A DNA stretch of 64,000 nucleotides from JBCCFW01 sp039029535 (GCA_039029535.1 JBCCFW010000017.1:13544-77543); one strand, 5' to 3'; shown: positions 40,856 to 49,800, numbered from the stretch's first letter. A program made the numbers and translations. The notes: generated from the letters alone by a model not told the origin.

Positions 40856-42700
40856 ATGCATTGTTTAACCCTATCTCCGAGAGTCCTCACGACCCGCTTG
40901 GTCGCACTCTTGCTGCCTGTCATCACCCTGGGAGGGGGAACGATGACGGCGCACGCGCAGACCAGCTTCCATCTCGAGATGCCGCTGCGAGTCAGCTCCA
41001 GCTACAGCCGTCTCGAAGCTCGCGAGAAGGCCAACGGTGATCTCCTCATCGCCGGGGGTGCCGAGGAGCAGTCCTTCCTCCTCACCCTCGACCTCGATGG
41101 CGACATCATGAAGTACGACACCTTCGATGCTCACGCCACGCCGGCCCTCGACCTGACCGCGGACGGCGGCATCATCCTCGCAGGCGAGTGGAACGACAGC
41201 GACGACTACGCCCTCATCAAGCTCGCCGACTCCGGCGCCATCGAGTGGACCAAGCGTTACGACACCGCGCCTGCCGAGCAGGGCATCTACTCCGTCCGCC
41301 AGACTCCCGACGGCGGCTACGTCGGTGCCGGCATCCACACCATCAAGGTCGACTCCGAGGGCTCGCTGGAGTGGAGCCGCTCCCACATCGGCGGCGGCGG
41401 CAACGCGAACTCGGTCCGACTCACCTCCGACGGCGGCTACCTCGTCACGGGCGAGGGTGAGAACGGAACTCTCGCCGACAGCTTCAACGTCGTCCTGACC
41501 AAGCTCTCGCCCGAGGGCGAGATCATGTTCAATACCATCTACGGCAGCGACGACTTCGACTGGAGCACGGAAGCCCTCCAGACCGTCGATGGCGGCTTCA
41601 TCGTGTCAGGCTGGTGGCGCTCCTCCCTGCTCGACCGCGAGGAGGACGCCTTCCTCCTCCGCACCGACCCCAACGGCGACCTCGTCTGGGCCAAGCAGTA
41701 CGACGGCGGCAAGGGCAACGACGACGCCTACGGTGTCCTCGAGACTCCCGACGGTGGCTTCGTCTTCACCGGCTCGTCCTCCGGCCAGATTCTTCTCGCC
41801 AAGACCGACTCCTACGGTGAGGTCGAGTGGGCCACCACGCATGGCAAGGGCCGAGGCCGCAGCGTCGTGCAGTGCGCCGATGGCGGTTACTTCATCGCGG
41901 CCGACAGCGCGAGCAGCCTGATGTTGATCAAGACCGACGCGAGCGGTCAGGTCCCCGGCTGCTCGGTCGGCACCCCCAGCCTCACCTCGTCGGCGGCTCC
42001 GTTCATGAGCGGTCCGAGCCACGCCGACGACGTCTGGACCTGGACCGAAACTGACGGGACCGCCGGTCGTGGCGGCGTGGCCCCGGAGATGACGACCTGT
42101 CACTCCGTTCTCGACAGCGACGGTGACGCGGTCATCGACTCCATCGACAACTGCATCGACGCGCCCAACGAAGACCAGCTCGATCTCGACGGCGACGGCG
42201 CGGGCGATGCCTGCGACACCTGTCCCGAGACGCCCGATCCCATGCAGGAAGACGCCGAGGCCGACGGCGTGGGTGACGCCTGCGACAACTGCCCGTCCTT
42301 CGAGAACCCGTGGCAGGACGATGCCGACAGCGACGGTCTCGGCGACGAGTGCGACTGCGCCCCCCACGACTTCGCCAACGAGCCGCCGCAGCCGGTGAGC
42401 GACCTCCGCGTGACTGGCGGCGGCGTTCTCGACTGGACCATGCCGACCATCGCTCAGGCCGCCGACGTCGTGTCCGGCACGCTGTCCGACCTGCACGCGC
42501 TGCGCGACACCAGCTCGGCCGCCTGCCTGGCGGGCTCCCTGACCGTGCCGCACCACGACGATGCTCGACCGCTGACCGCGAGCCAGCCCGTCACGATCAC
42601 CGGCTACTACTACCTCGTGATCGGCATCGGCTCCTGCGGCGACACGGCCGCGCCCGACTCCTACGGACGCGACCGCATCCTCCCCGACGCATGCCCTTGA
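40856..42700 (+). CDS. Secreted beta-propeller protein with TSP3 repeats and C-terminal module
   Basis: The 614-residue product starts with a long signal region (cleavage near AHAQT). Seven propeller units repeat every 45-60 residues with a TxDGGYxxxG-type turn (TADGGIILAG, TPDGGYVGAG, TSDGGYLVTG, TVDGGFIVSG, TPDGGFVFTG). Residues about 415-500 are thrombospondin type 3 calcium repeats (DSDGDAVIDSIDNC, DLDGDGAGDACDTC, DADSDGLGDECDC). The C-terminal 100 residues match the protein at 33772, ending YYYLVIGIGSCG, SYGRDR and a terminal CP. A GGGAG lies 9 bases before ATG. Cell-surface or secreted role. Confidence 0.85.
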   Translation: MHCLTLSPRVLTTRLVALLLPVITLGGGTMTAHAQTSFHLEMPLRVSSSYSRLEAREKANGDLLIAGGAEEQSFLLTLDLDGDIMKYDTFDAHATPALDLTADGGIILAGEWNDSDDYALIKLADSGAIEWTKRYDTAPAEQGIYSVRQTPDGGYVGAGIHTIKVDSEGSLEWSRSHIGGGGNANSVRLTSDGGYLVTGEGENGTLADSFNVVLTKLSPEGEIMFNTIYGSDDFDWSTEALQTVDGGFIVSGWWRSSLLDREEDAFLLRTDPNGDLVWAKQYDGGKGNDDAYGVLETPDGGFVFTGSSSGQILLAKTDSYGEVEWATTHGKGRGRSVVQCADGGYFIAADSASSLMLIKTDASGQVPGCSVGTPSLTSSAAPFMSGPSHADDVWTWTETDGTAGRGGVAPEMTTCHSVLDSDGDAVIDSIDNCIDAPNEDQLDLDGDGAGDACDTCPETPDPMQEDAEADGVGDACDNCPSFENPWQDDADSDGLGDECDCAPHDFANEPPQPVSDLRVTGGGVLDWTMPTIAQAADVVSGTLSDLHALRDTSSAACLAGSLTVPHHDDARPLTASQPVTITGYYYLVIGIGSCGDTAAPDSYGRDRILPDACP

Positions 42701-42703
42701 AGA

Positions 42704-42732
42704 CTGAGTCGATTCAGACCGACTCGACTCAG
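42704..42732. terminator. Hairpin between convergent genes
   Basis: CTGAGTCG (42704-42711) and CGACTCAG (42725-42732) form a perfect 8-bp stem with a 13-base loop, overlapping the stop of the aldo-keto reductase gene. It likely serves both converging genes. Confidence 0.45.
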
Positions 42733-43718
42733 AACTGCTGAGGGAGCTCCGGGCGGTTGCCGAGGATGGACTCGATCCGCTCGACGACGTCGCCCTGGAG
42801 CTGAGGGACCACGTCGAGGGCGGCGAGGTTCTCCTCGAGCTGGGAGGGTCGGGACGCGCCGAGGATGACCGTGCTCACGTTGGGGTTGAGCAGGCACCAG
42901 GCGATGGCGAGCTTCGAGAGCGACACGCCGAGCTCGTCGGCGACCTTGCCCAGCTCGACGGCCATGCCGACCTGAGCGCGACCTTCCTCACTCTCGAGAC
43001 GCTCGCGCAGCCACCCGTACTCGGGCAGGGCCATCCGTGATCCTTCGGGTATGCCCTCGGCGTACTTGCCGGTGAGGATGCCGGAGGCGAGCGGTGACCA
43101 GATCGTCGTGCCGAGACCGACGGTGTCGTAGAGACGGTGGTACTCGCGCTCGACCCGGTCCCGGACGAGCATGTTGTACTGCGGCTGCTCCATGGTCGGG
43201 CCGGCCAGCCCGAGCTCGCGCGCGACGCCGTGGGCCTCGGCGATCTGCTCAGCCGACCACTCCGAGGTGCCCCAGTAGAGGACCTTGCCCTGGTTGATGA
43301 GGTCGTTCATCGCCCGGACGGTCTCCTCGATGGGCGTCTCGAGATCGGGCCGGTGGCAGAAGAAGAGATCGAGGTAGTCGACCTGCAGTCGCTTCAGCGC
43401 GCCGTGGCAGGCGTCGTGGACGTGCTTGCGCGAGAGACCACGCTGAGTGGGTAGCTCACCACCCCAGTACACCTTCGAGGACACGCAGTAGGTGTCACGA
43501 CCCCAGCCCTTCTCCTTGAGCACGCGTCCCATGATCCGCTCGGACTCGCCGGCGGCGTAGACCTCGGCGTTGTCGAAGAAGTTCACGCCCGCGTCGTAGG
43601 CCTGCTGGAGGAGCTCGCCGCCGGAGGAGTCGTCGACCTGGAACTTGAAGGTGACCCAGGAGCCGAAGGAGAGAGCGCTGACCTTGAGACCGGACTTGCC
43701 GAGGCGTCGGTATTCCAT
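42729..43718 (-). CDS. Aldo-keto reductase of the potassium-channel beta-subunit type
   Basis: The 329-residue TIM-barrel protein has the catalytic tetrad Asp49, Tyr54, Lys82 and His122 (NFFDNAEVY, SSKVYW, FFCHRPDLETPIEET). The Kv-beta/YghZ branch is indicated by MEYRRLGKSGLKVSALSFGSW and the C-terminal NPNVSTVILGASRPSQLEENL. It reduces aldehydes with NADPH; the physiological substrate is unknown. Cytoplasmic. Confidence 0.9.
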   Translation of the reverse strand: MEYRRLGKSGLKVSALSFGSWVTFKFQVDDSSGGELLQQAYDAGVNFFDNAEVYAAGESERIMGRVLKEKGWGRDTYCVSSKVYWGGELPTQRGLSRKHVHDACHGALKRLQVDYLDLFFCHRPDLETPIEETVRAMNDLINQGKVLYWGTSEWSAEQIAEAHGVARELGLAGPTMEQPQYNMLVRDRVEREYHRLYDTVGLGTTIWSPLASGILTGKYAEGIPEGSRMALPEYGWLRERLESEEGRAQVGMAVELGKVADELGVSLSKLAIAWCLLNPNVSTVILGASRPSQLEENLAALDVVPQLQGDVVERIESILGNRPELPQQF

Positions 43719-43803
43719 GAGCGTGTTCCCGCGTGGAGGAGTCGAGGAGGAGGGGAGAGCATGTCAAGTGGGCGAGTCGGGCGCGAGACGGCGAGAGTGA
43801 CGC

Positions 43804-44331
43804 TCAGTCGTCCAGCGTCACCGGATCGTCGTTGCGCTCGCCGTGGTCGTAGGAGAGGCCGTCCTGGGGCCAGGGCACCATCGTCTTCAGGGCTCGGATC
43901 ATCGCCTTGCCGCTGTCCGGGAAGACGCAGACCTCGAGGGGGTGAGCCCGGGGCGTGCCGACGACCAGCATCCGGCAAGGCTCGTCGAAGGGGTTGAGGG
44001 TGGCGTGACCGACGCCCGTGCCGGCGGGGAAGCAGGCGTAGTCCCCTGGCCCCATCTCGTGACGGTCGTCGCCGCTCCGGAGGATGCAGCGACCTTCCAG
44101 CACGTAGAAGTGCTCTTCCTCCTTCGAGTGGTAGTGGAAGGGGCAGCCCTGCTTGCCCGGTGGGAGCTCCACGTAGTTGAAGCCGATCTGGGTCCCGCCT
44201 CCGTGGGCGCCGAGGGGGATGGTCCGGTCGCCGAAGCGGACCGAGTCGCCGGTGTAATCCTCCCAGGGGAGATCGGTCGTGTTCAGCGGGACGTGGGGGC
44301 GGGGTTCGATGGGGGGTGGGTCCGTGCTCAT
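43804..44331 (-). CDS. Cupin-domain protein
   Basis: The ATG at 44331 (MSTDPPP) has ACGGAG upstream, so a longer form to 44358 is rejected. The 175-residue protein has the cupin metal site: PFHYHSKEEEHFYVLEG gives His, His and Glu, and the second motif is PGDYACFPAGTGVGHATLN with a further His. The context (GTQIGFNYVELPPG) resembles cupins of the sugar-isomerase-like type. The C-terminus is acidic. Function unassigned. Confidence 0.85.
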   Translation of the reverse strand: MSTDPPPIEPRPHVPLNTTDLPWEDYTGDSVRFGDRTIPLGAHGGGTQIGFNYVELPPGKQGCPFHYHSKEEEHFYVLEGRCILRSGDDRHEMGPGDYACFPAGTGVGHATLNPFDEPCRMLVVGTPRAHPLEVCVFPDSGKAMIRALKTMVPWPQDGLSYDHGERNDDPVTLDD

Positions 44332-44423
44332 GATGGCTCCGTGAAAGGGGCCCATCATCGCACCACCGGAAGAGTCGTGAGCAAGCCGGGCTCGGCCATC
44401 GCGGAGGTTGGCCGAGCCGGTCT

Positions 44424-44605
44424 TAGCCCGGACAATTCATGAGTCTCCTGCTGCGTGACCAGATCCGCTGCCTGCGAAGAGCGTACTCGTCCCTCGGTCC
44501 TCAACGCACTGCGCAAGTGCGCCTCCGGGCCTCGGGACTACGTTCGCCCTTCTCGGCTAGCGCCTCCGGCCACTCGCGACGAACACTCATGAATAGTCCG
44601 GGCTA
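44424..44605. mobile_element. MITE-like element, 182 bp, with 21-bp terminal inverted repeats
   Basis: The ends are near-perfect inverted repeats: the left end (44424-44444, TAGCCCGGACAATTCATG...) matches the reverse complement of the right end (44585-44605, ...ATGAATAGTCCGGGCTA) at 20 of 21 bases. Each outer end is TA, compatible with TA target duplication by an IS630/Tc1-type transposase. The 140-bp interior has no gene but contains the small palindrome CACTGCGCAAGTG. It sits 5 bases beyond the stop of the gene at 44611. A diverged single end is at 23120-23144. Confidence 0.7.
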
Positions 44606-44610
44606 GGGCT

Positions 44611-44970
44611 TCAGCTCTTGAACCCGCTGATGAAGAGGGACACGGCGCGGTCGACCTTGTTGCCGTTGCTCTTCACGGTGGTGTAGCTGAGCTCCGTGGT
44701 CGACAAGTCGTCGATGGTCACGGTGCTCTGCTTCCCGCCGTTGTCGGAGGTCTGGTAGAGCGTGAGTGACACCGCGGGCTTGTCGTCGAAGGTCGCGATG
44801 TCGTTCCAGTCGACCTCGTACTTCCCCTCGGAGTTGCGGTCGGCATCGAGCTGGCTCGAGCTGAGGCTCGACACGCTCACGGTCCCGTCATCTTCGAGGG
44901 TGGTCAGGGCCGCATTGCTGACCTGACCGCTGGTGCCGATCTTGGCCTGGATCTGGTAGGTGGTTGCCAT
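44611..44970 (-). CDS. Small protein of unknown function (119 aa)
   Basis: ATG at 44970 has GGGAG 9 bases upstream. The product has no signal peptide or membrane segment. It is Ser/Thr/Asp-rich with strand-like segments (TVSVSSLSSSQLD, KYEVDWNDI, AVSLTLYQTSD, STVTIDDLSTTELSYTTV) and a closing AVSLFISGFKS, pointing to a small beta-barrel. It is divergent from the cyclase gene at 45163. It resembles the small protein at 833 in size and composition but not clearly in sequence. The MITE-like element lies right behind its stop. Confidence 0.6.
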   Translation of the reverse strand: MATTYQIQAKIGTSGQVSNAALTTLEDDGTVSVSSLSSSQLDADRNSEGKYEVDWNDIATFDDKPAVSLTLYQTSDNGGKQSTVTIDDLSTTELSYTTVKSNGNKVDRAVSLFISGFKS

Positions 44971-45126
44971 GGCATGCATCTCCCGGCTTCGAGCGCCGGG
45001 ACATCCGGTCGCCGAGCCGTCGAGAGAGAGATTGGCGAGCTCGTCTCCGGCCGGAGTGACCGACGATGACGGTGGGTCGGGTGAGCACGCGCCAGGGGGC
45101 TGCTCCAGGGGTGCGTCCGGGGGTGC

Positions 45127-45132
45127 TAACCT
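45127..45132 (+). promoter_or_regulatory. Possible -10 element (TAACCT)
   Basis: TAACCT lies 30 bases before the cyclase ATG; no -35 box is recognisable. Confidence 0.25.
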
Positions 45133-45162
45133 GCTCGCATCGACCAGTGAGTGAGGACCGTC

Positions 45163-46794
45163 ATGGCCAGCGAGCGAGACCTGCAGGGTGAGATCGAACG
45201 GCTCGAGCGTGAGCTCTCCGTGTTGCGAGAGCGGGAGCGGCTCGTTCAGGAGACCGATGACGTCCTCGAGCTGGCCATGCGCGAGCGGCTTCCCCTGGCG
45301 CTCACCGTCGAGCGCGTGCAGCCCCTCCTGCTCCAGGCGGCCGGGGCGGTGAGCGTTCACCTGCGGACCTGGGGCGAGGATCTCGAGCTCCACGACTTCC
45401 ACTCGCCCGCCGAGGGCCGGCAACCCGACCTCGTCGCGTTGAGCGCACGGACCGATGCGGATGAGCGCGTGGTCGACCAGGACGAGTCGACTGCTCTCGT
45501 GGCCCAGCGTATCGACGTGGCCGGGCACAGCTTCGGCTGCGCGGCGCTCCACTTCGATCGACAGCTCGACGATGCGGAAGTCGAGCGAGTGCAGGGCCTG
45601 CTCAACGCCTGGTGCGAGGAGCTCGACAACCACCTGGCCGCCATCGAGCGTCTTCGCATCAAGGCCGACATCACGCGGTCGCTGTCACGGGCTCTCGAAC
45701 GTCCCAGCCTGGAAGAGGGCATCGCGGAGGCCATTCAGCTCTTGCAGCGGCACGTGGCCTTCGACGATCTCATCCTCGTTTACCGCCACGAGGAGGGCAT
45801 CGAGGAGGTCAGCCTCAACTACAAGATCATCCGCGGTGGTGAGCTCGTTCACGACTCGCGCGTCAACGAAGACGTCGAGATCGGCGAGTTCATGCGCTCG
45901 GCAGCCTTCCGCGATCTCAGCGGTGAAGCCATGGAGCCGGAGCCCGAGCGCGTGCCGCGACGCTTCGGCATCGAGCGCTATCGCGAGGAGGTGTTGATCA
46001 ACGGTCTTCGTGATCGCGAGGTGGTCGGTCGTCTCGTCGTCACGAGCACGCACGAAGACTTCAACAGCTTCGAGCGCGACGTCCTCGAGCGCTTCGCCGA
46101 CTACATGCGGATGCGCATCGTCGACTTCAACCGTGAGTGGCGTTACCTCGCGCACTGCTTCCCGCGTCCGATCGTTCGTCGGCTCATGGACGACGCCGAC
46201 TATCAGGAGCGCTGGCTCCGACCGCGTGAGCGTGAGACGGCGGTCATGTTCTGCGACATCTCGGGCTTCACGAGAGTGTCGGGTGAAGTCTTGAAGGAGC
46301 CGGCGCTCATCGGACGGCTCATCGACACCTGGAGCGAGCGGGCCGTCGACATCATCTGGGAGACCGGCGGGGTCTTCGACAAGATGGTCGGCGACTGCGT
46401 CATCGGTCTCTGGGGGCCGCCGTTCTACGACGAGGACCCCCGGACGCTCTGTCGTGCTGCGGCCGACACGGCGCGTCGCATCCGCGACTTCACGCGGACG
46501 CTCGGCGAGTCCGGGCTCATGCCCGAGCTCGAAGGCGTCGATCCGCCCATGGGCGTCGCGATCGGGCTCAACTGGTGTCCGCTCTACGTCGGCCTCTTCG
46601 GCCCCGACAGCGACTTCACCGGTTTCAGCTCCGGCATGAACAACGCCGCCCGCCTCCAGGGCGTGGCGGTCCAGGACGAGATCCTCGTCATGGACTCCTT
46701 CGTCGAGCAGCACGGGGAGGGGGCGTTCGGCGAGTGGCGAACCGCGCAGGTGAAGAACGTCGCGGAGCCACTGAGGTTCGCCACCCTGGACTGA
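45163..46794 (+). CDS. Class III adenylate/guanylate cyclase with GAF-like input
   Basis: ATG at 45163 has GAGG spaced six bases; a GTG at 45151 is less likely. The 543-residue protein begins with a coiled coil, then GAF-like sheets and helices (about 40-330), and ends with a cyclase domain (355-543). Metal aspartates are Asp365 (MFCDISGF) and Asp411 (DKMVGDCVIG). Lys407 occupies the base-contacting lysine position, and Asn494 and Arg497 (MNNAARL) the transition-state positions. The position usually Asp or Thr for adenine reading is Ser490 (FSSGMNNAARL), so ATP is likely but GTP is not excluded. Cytoplasmic; makes a cyclic nucleotide second messenger. Confidence 0.88.
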   Translation: MASERDLQGEIERLERELSVLRERERLVQETDDVLELAMRERLPLALTVERVQPLLLQAAGAVSVHLRTWGEDLELHDFHSPAEGRQPDLVALSARTDADERVVDQDESTALVAQRIDVAGHSFGCAALHFDRQLDDAEVERVQGLLNAWCEELDNHLAAIERLRIKADITRSLSRALERPSLEEGIAEAIQLLQRHVAFDDLILVYRHEEGIEEVSLNYKIIRGGELVHDSRVNEDVEIGEFMRSAAFRDLSGEAMEPEPERVPRRFGIERYREEVLINGLRDREVVGRLVVTSTHEDFNSFERDVLERFADYMRMRIVDFNREWRYLAHCFPRPIVRRLMDDADYQERWLRPRERETAVMFCDISGFTRVSGEVLKEPALIGRLIDTWSERAVDIIWETGGVFDKMVGDCVIGLWGPPFYDEDPRTLCRAAADTARRIRDFTRTLGESGLMPELEGVDPPMGVAIGLNWCPLYVGLFGPDSDFTGFSSGMNNAARLQGVAVQDEILVMDSFVEQHGEGAFGEWRTAQVKNVAEPLRFATLD

Positions 46795-46895
46795 GCTCGA
46801 GGCTCGAGTCGCTTGGCTCGGGGGCCCGTGGCTCGTGCTCGGTTTGGTGGTGCGCTCCGCGTCGCCTGTCGCGACGACGGAGATCGGCCCCCTGG

Positions 46896-46901
46896 TACGC
46901 T
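46896..46901 (+). promoter_or_regulatory. Possible -10 element (TACGCT) before the first TIG lipoprotein
   Basis: CTGGTACGCTC is echoed by CTGATACTCTC before the paralogous gene. The hexamers lie about 100 bases from their start codons (103 and 96), suggesting a duplicated promoter. Confidence 0.3.
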
Positions 46902-46998
46902 CGACTCCAGGTTGCTCGGCGGTCGAGCCTCGTGTCGGAAGCCCTTCGGTAAACGCGATCCATCACGTGGCCGAGTCGCCCTAGGAGGAGGACGACTC

Positions 46999-47871
46999 GT
47001 GGCGTGTTCGATGGTCCAGCTCTCTCGACGGCTCTCCCTGACGTTCTTCGCCGTGCTCGTTCTCGGCCTGGCCTTGGGCTGCGACAGCAGTGACGATCCC
47101 TGTGACCTCGACGAAGACGGGGACGGCGTCCTGGCCTGCGAGGACAACTGTCCCGACGTCGCCAACGCGGATCAGCTCGACTCCGACGGCGATGGCGAAG
47201 GCGACGCCTGTGACGTGGCGCCGCTGGGCGAGCGCACCGACTGTGCCGACGGCCTGGACGGGGACGGCGACGGGCTGATCGACTGCGCCGATCCCGACTG
47301 CGACGGGACCTGCACCTGCTCTCCGGCACCGGCGCTCGATGCAAGTGACCCCGTGACGCCTGACGCCGCCTTCGACGGGGACACCGTTCGCATTCGAGGG
47401 ACAGGCCTCGTGGACGTCGAAGGCAACCCGGCGGTGGTGAGCCTCGGCGGCGTGATGGTGCCGATCGTGGCCAGCAGCGCCACCGAGCTCACCGTCGAGG
47501 TTCCTGCCGGCCTGCCTGACGGCGCCCGAGTGGCCGTCGACGTGGAGACCTGCAGCGGGAGCGACGTGGCGGCCGATGCCCTGTTGATCGTGGACCCGTG
47601 TACCGAGGCCCCCGTGCTGACCGCCATCAGCCCGACCGTGGGCCCCGCCGGCACCGTCGTGAGCTTGGTTGGCTCGAATCTCCTCGGTGCCGGTGACATG
47701 CCGGCGGCGGTGCTCTTCGGGTTCAGCAAGGCCCTCGTCGTCGACGCGACGGAGACGGTGCTCCGAGTGGAGGCCCCTGCGGGCTTTGCCGACGGGCTGT
47801 CCGTGTCGGTCACCGTGGAGACCTGCGCGGGCACGGATCGGCTGGTCGCGGCGTACACCTACCGCTCGTGA
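46999..47871 (+). CDS. Lipoprotein with Cys/Asp calcium-type repeats and two TIG domains
   Basis: GTG at 46999 follows AGGAGG by seven bases. A lipobox (LGLALGC) sits at the end of the signal peptide, so the 290-residue product is lipid-anchored. Cysteine/aspartate loops follow (DEDGDGVLACEDNC, DSDGDGEGDACD, DGDGDGLIDCADPDC), then two IPT/TIG immunoglobulin-like domains (LTAISPTVGPAGTVVSLVG is the second). It is paralogous to the next gene, which has five TIG domains. It is exposed at the cell surface or in the periplasm; adhesive or structural role inferred. Confidence 0.85.
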   Translation: MACSMVQLSRRLSLTFFAVLVLGLALGCDSSDDPCDLDEDGDGVLACEDNCPDVANADQLDSDGDGEGDACDVAPLGERTDCADGLDGDGDGLIDCADPDCDGTCTCSPAPALDASDPVTPDAAFDGDTVRIRGTGLVDVEGNPAVVSLGGVMVPIVASSATELTVEVPAGLPDGARVAVDVETCSGSDVAADALLIVDPCTEAPVLTAISPTVGPAGTVVSLVGSNLLGAGDMPAAVLFGFSKALVVDATETVLRVEAPAGFADGLSVSVTVETCAGTDRLVAAYTYRS

Positions 47872-47921
47872 GCGGCCGAGGCCCGGTGCAAGAGACGATT
47901 CGCTCGGCACTGATCGTCTGA

Positions 47922-47927
47922 TACTCT
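47922..47927 (+). promoter_or_regulatory. Possible -10 element (TACTCT) before the second TIG lipoprotein
   Basis: See the matching element before the first paralog; CTGATACTCTC is 96 bases before the GTG. Confidence 0.3.
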
Positions 47928-48017
47928 CGGTGTCGACCTGATCGGTGTCGCCTCGCTTTTGGACTGGCGAGTGGAGCGTTCACCACGTGTGGGGCCCTGA
48001 GCCTCCTGGAGGAACAC

Positions 48018-49736
48018 GTGATCGAACCGCATCCGACGTCCGCGCTCTCCCGTCGTCTCCGGCTGTCGCTCGGGGCCGCCCTCGTCGTGGGGCTCGTCCT
48101 GGGTTGCGACCACGGCAACGACAACCCGTGCCTGCTCGACACCGATCGCGACGGCTACCCCGCCTGCGACGACAACTGCCCCGAGGCGGCCAACCCGGAC
48201 CAACTCGATGCCGATGGGGACGGCGTGGGCGATGCCTGCGATGTCGATCCGCTGGGCGAGCTCACCGACTGCGCCGACGGCCTGGACGGTGACGACGATG
48301 GCCTGGTCGACTGTGACGACCCCGACTGCGAGGGCAGTTGCGCGTGCTCGCCTGGCCCCCTTCTCGATCGCGTGGAGCCGCCGTCGGGCCCGCCCGGGAC
48401 GGTGGCGACGCTCGTCGGGAGTGGATTCCTCGGCGTGGATGGCGTCGGGCCGGTCGTTCACTTCGGATCCTTCGAGGCGAGAATTCTCGACCTGACCGAC
48501 ACGCAGCTCATCGTCCTGGTTCCCGTCGGCCCACCTCCCGACTCGCTGGTGGATGTCACCGTCGGGACCTGTGGAGGCATCGGAAGGCTCGCGGGTGCCT
48601 ACACGGTCGACGACTTCCTGGGGTGCTCGCTGGCTCCCAGTCTCGAGAGCGTCGATCCAGACTCCGGGCCGGTGGGGACCGCCGTGCTGCTCCGGGGTGC
48701 CGCGTTCATCGGTGACGATGGTCTCGCCGCTCACGTGACTTTCGGTCTCACCGAAGCTCGGGTGCTGGCAGCCACGACGACCGAGATGTTGGTCGAGGCA
48801 CCGACAGTCCCCCTTGACGGCACGAGCGTGTCAGTGACGGTGGCGACCTGCGGTGGCACGGATCGCCTTGATGAAGCCTTCACCTACGACGTCACGGGCT
48901 GCCCACGGCCCCCCGTGCTCGACAGTCTCGAGCCGACGTCGGGACCGGCGGGGACGGTCGTGACGCTCCGAGGAGCCGATCTCATCGGTGCCGATGGCCT
49001 GGCGGCCAGCGTGCGCTTTGGTCTCACCGAGGCCGTCGTCGTCGACTCTGCTGCCGAACAATTGCTGGTCGTGGTACCCGATGGTTTCCCCGACGACACG
49101 ACGGTGTCGGTGACGGTGACGACCTGTGGCGGGACGGACATGCTCGCTGGCGCCTTCACGTTCGACACCCTCGTCGGCTGCACGAGCACCCCGCCGGTCT
49201 TCGAGTCGGTGGAGCCGAGCGAGGGGCCGGCAGGGACCGTCGTGACGATCACGGGCCAGGATCTCATCGACCTCTGTGACAGCGTGTCGGTGGTGCTCTT
49301 CGGGATGGAGGAGGCCGTCGTCATCGACGCGACGGCCACCCAGCTCCTCGTGGTCGTGCCCGAGGGCATCCCGGCAGGCACGGAGGTGTCCCTCACGCTG
49401 CTCAACTGCTGCGGCACCGACTCCGAGCCAGCGGCCTTCACCTACTCGGACGCGGCCGGCTGCACGTCGACGCCACCGATTCTCGACACCGTGGATCCGG
49501 GCGAGGGTCGAGCCGGTGACGTCGTGACCCTCACCGGCTCGCGCTTCATCGGACCCTGTGACGAAGCCGCCATCGCTCGCTTCGGCCTCACGGAAGCGGT
49601 GACGCTGGACGCGACGGACACGCAGCTGATCGTCGTCGTGCCAGGAGGCATCCCCGCCGGCACCTTCGTCTCGGTCGCCGTGGAGAATTGCTGCGGCACC
49701 GACACGCTACCGATGGCCTTCGAGTACGTTCCGTGA
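48018..49736 (+). CDS. Lipoprotein with five TIG domains, paralog of the previous gene
   Basis: GTG at 48018 has GGAGG five bases upstream. The 572-residue product shares the lipobox (VLGC) and the Cys/Asp block with its neighbour (DTDRDGYPACDDNC, DADGDGVGDACDVDPLGELTDCADGLDG). Five TIG units follow; their openings are SGPPGTVATLVG, SGPVGTAVLLRG, SGPAGTVVTLRG, EGPAGTVVTITG and EGRAGDVVTLTG. Each ends in a Cys-containing strand (VTVATCGGTDRLDEAFTY), so disulfides are likely. Tandem duplication with domain expansion is the simplest history. Surface structural role inferred. Confidence 0.87.
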   Translation: MIEPHPTSALSRRLRLSLGAALVVGLVLGCDHGNDNPCLLDTDRDGYPACDDNCPEAANPDQLDADGDGVGDACDVDPLGELTDCADGLDGDDDGLVDCDDPDCEGSCACSPGPLLDRVEPPSGPPGTVATLVGSGFLGVDGVGPVVHFGSFEARILDLTDTQLIVLVPVGPPPDSLVDVTVGTCGGIGRLAGAYTVDDFLGCSLAPSLESVDPDSGPVGTAVLLRGAAFIGDDGLAAHVTFGLTEARVLAATTTEMLVEAPTVPLDGTSVSVTVATCGGTDRLDEAFTYDVTGCPRPPVLDSLEPTSGPAGTVVTLRGADLIGADGLAASVRFGLTEAVVVDSAAEQLLVVVPDGFPDDTTVSVTVTTCGGTDMLAGAFTFDTLVGCTSTPPVFESVEPSEGPAGTVVTITGQDLIDLCDSVSVVLFGMEEAVVIDATATQLLVVVPEGIPAGTEVSLTLLNCCGTDSEPAAFTYSDAAGCTSTPPILDTVDPGEGRAGDVVTLTGSRFIGPCDEAAIARFGLTEAVTLDATDTQLIVVVPGGIPAGTFVSVAVENCCGTDTLPMAFEYVP

Positions 49737-49767
49737 CGTCGTGAGCGCTTCGAGCCTGCGTTCGCGA

Positions 49768-49773
49768 TAGTCT
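49768..49773 (+). promoter_or_regulatory. Possible -10 element (TAGTCT)
   Basis: TAGTCT in GCGATAGTCTC, 27 bases before the ankyrin gene GTG. No -35 box is recognisable. Confidence 0.25.
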
Positions 49774-49800
49774 CTCGTCGCGAGGGTCAGGAGACGGACC

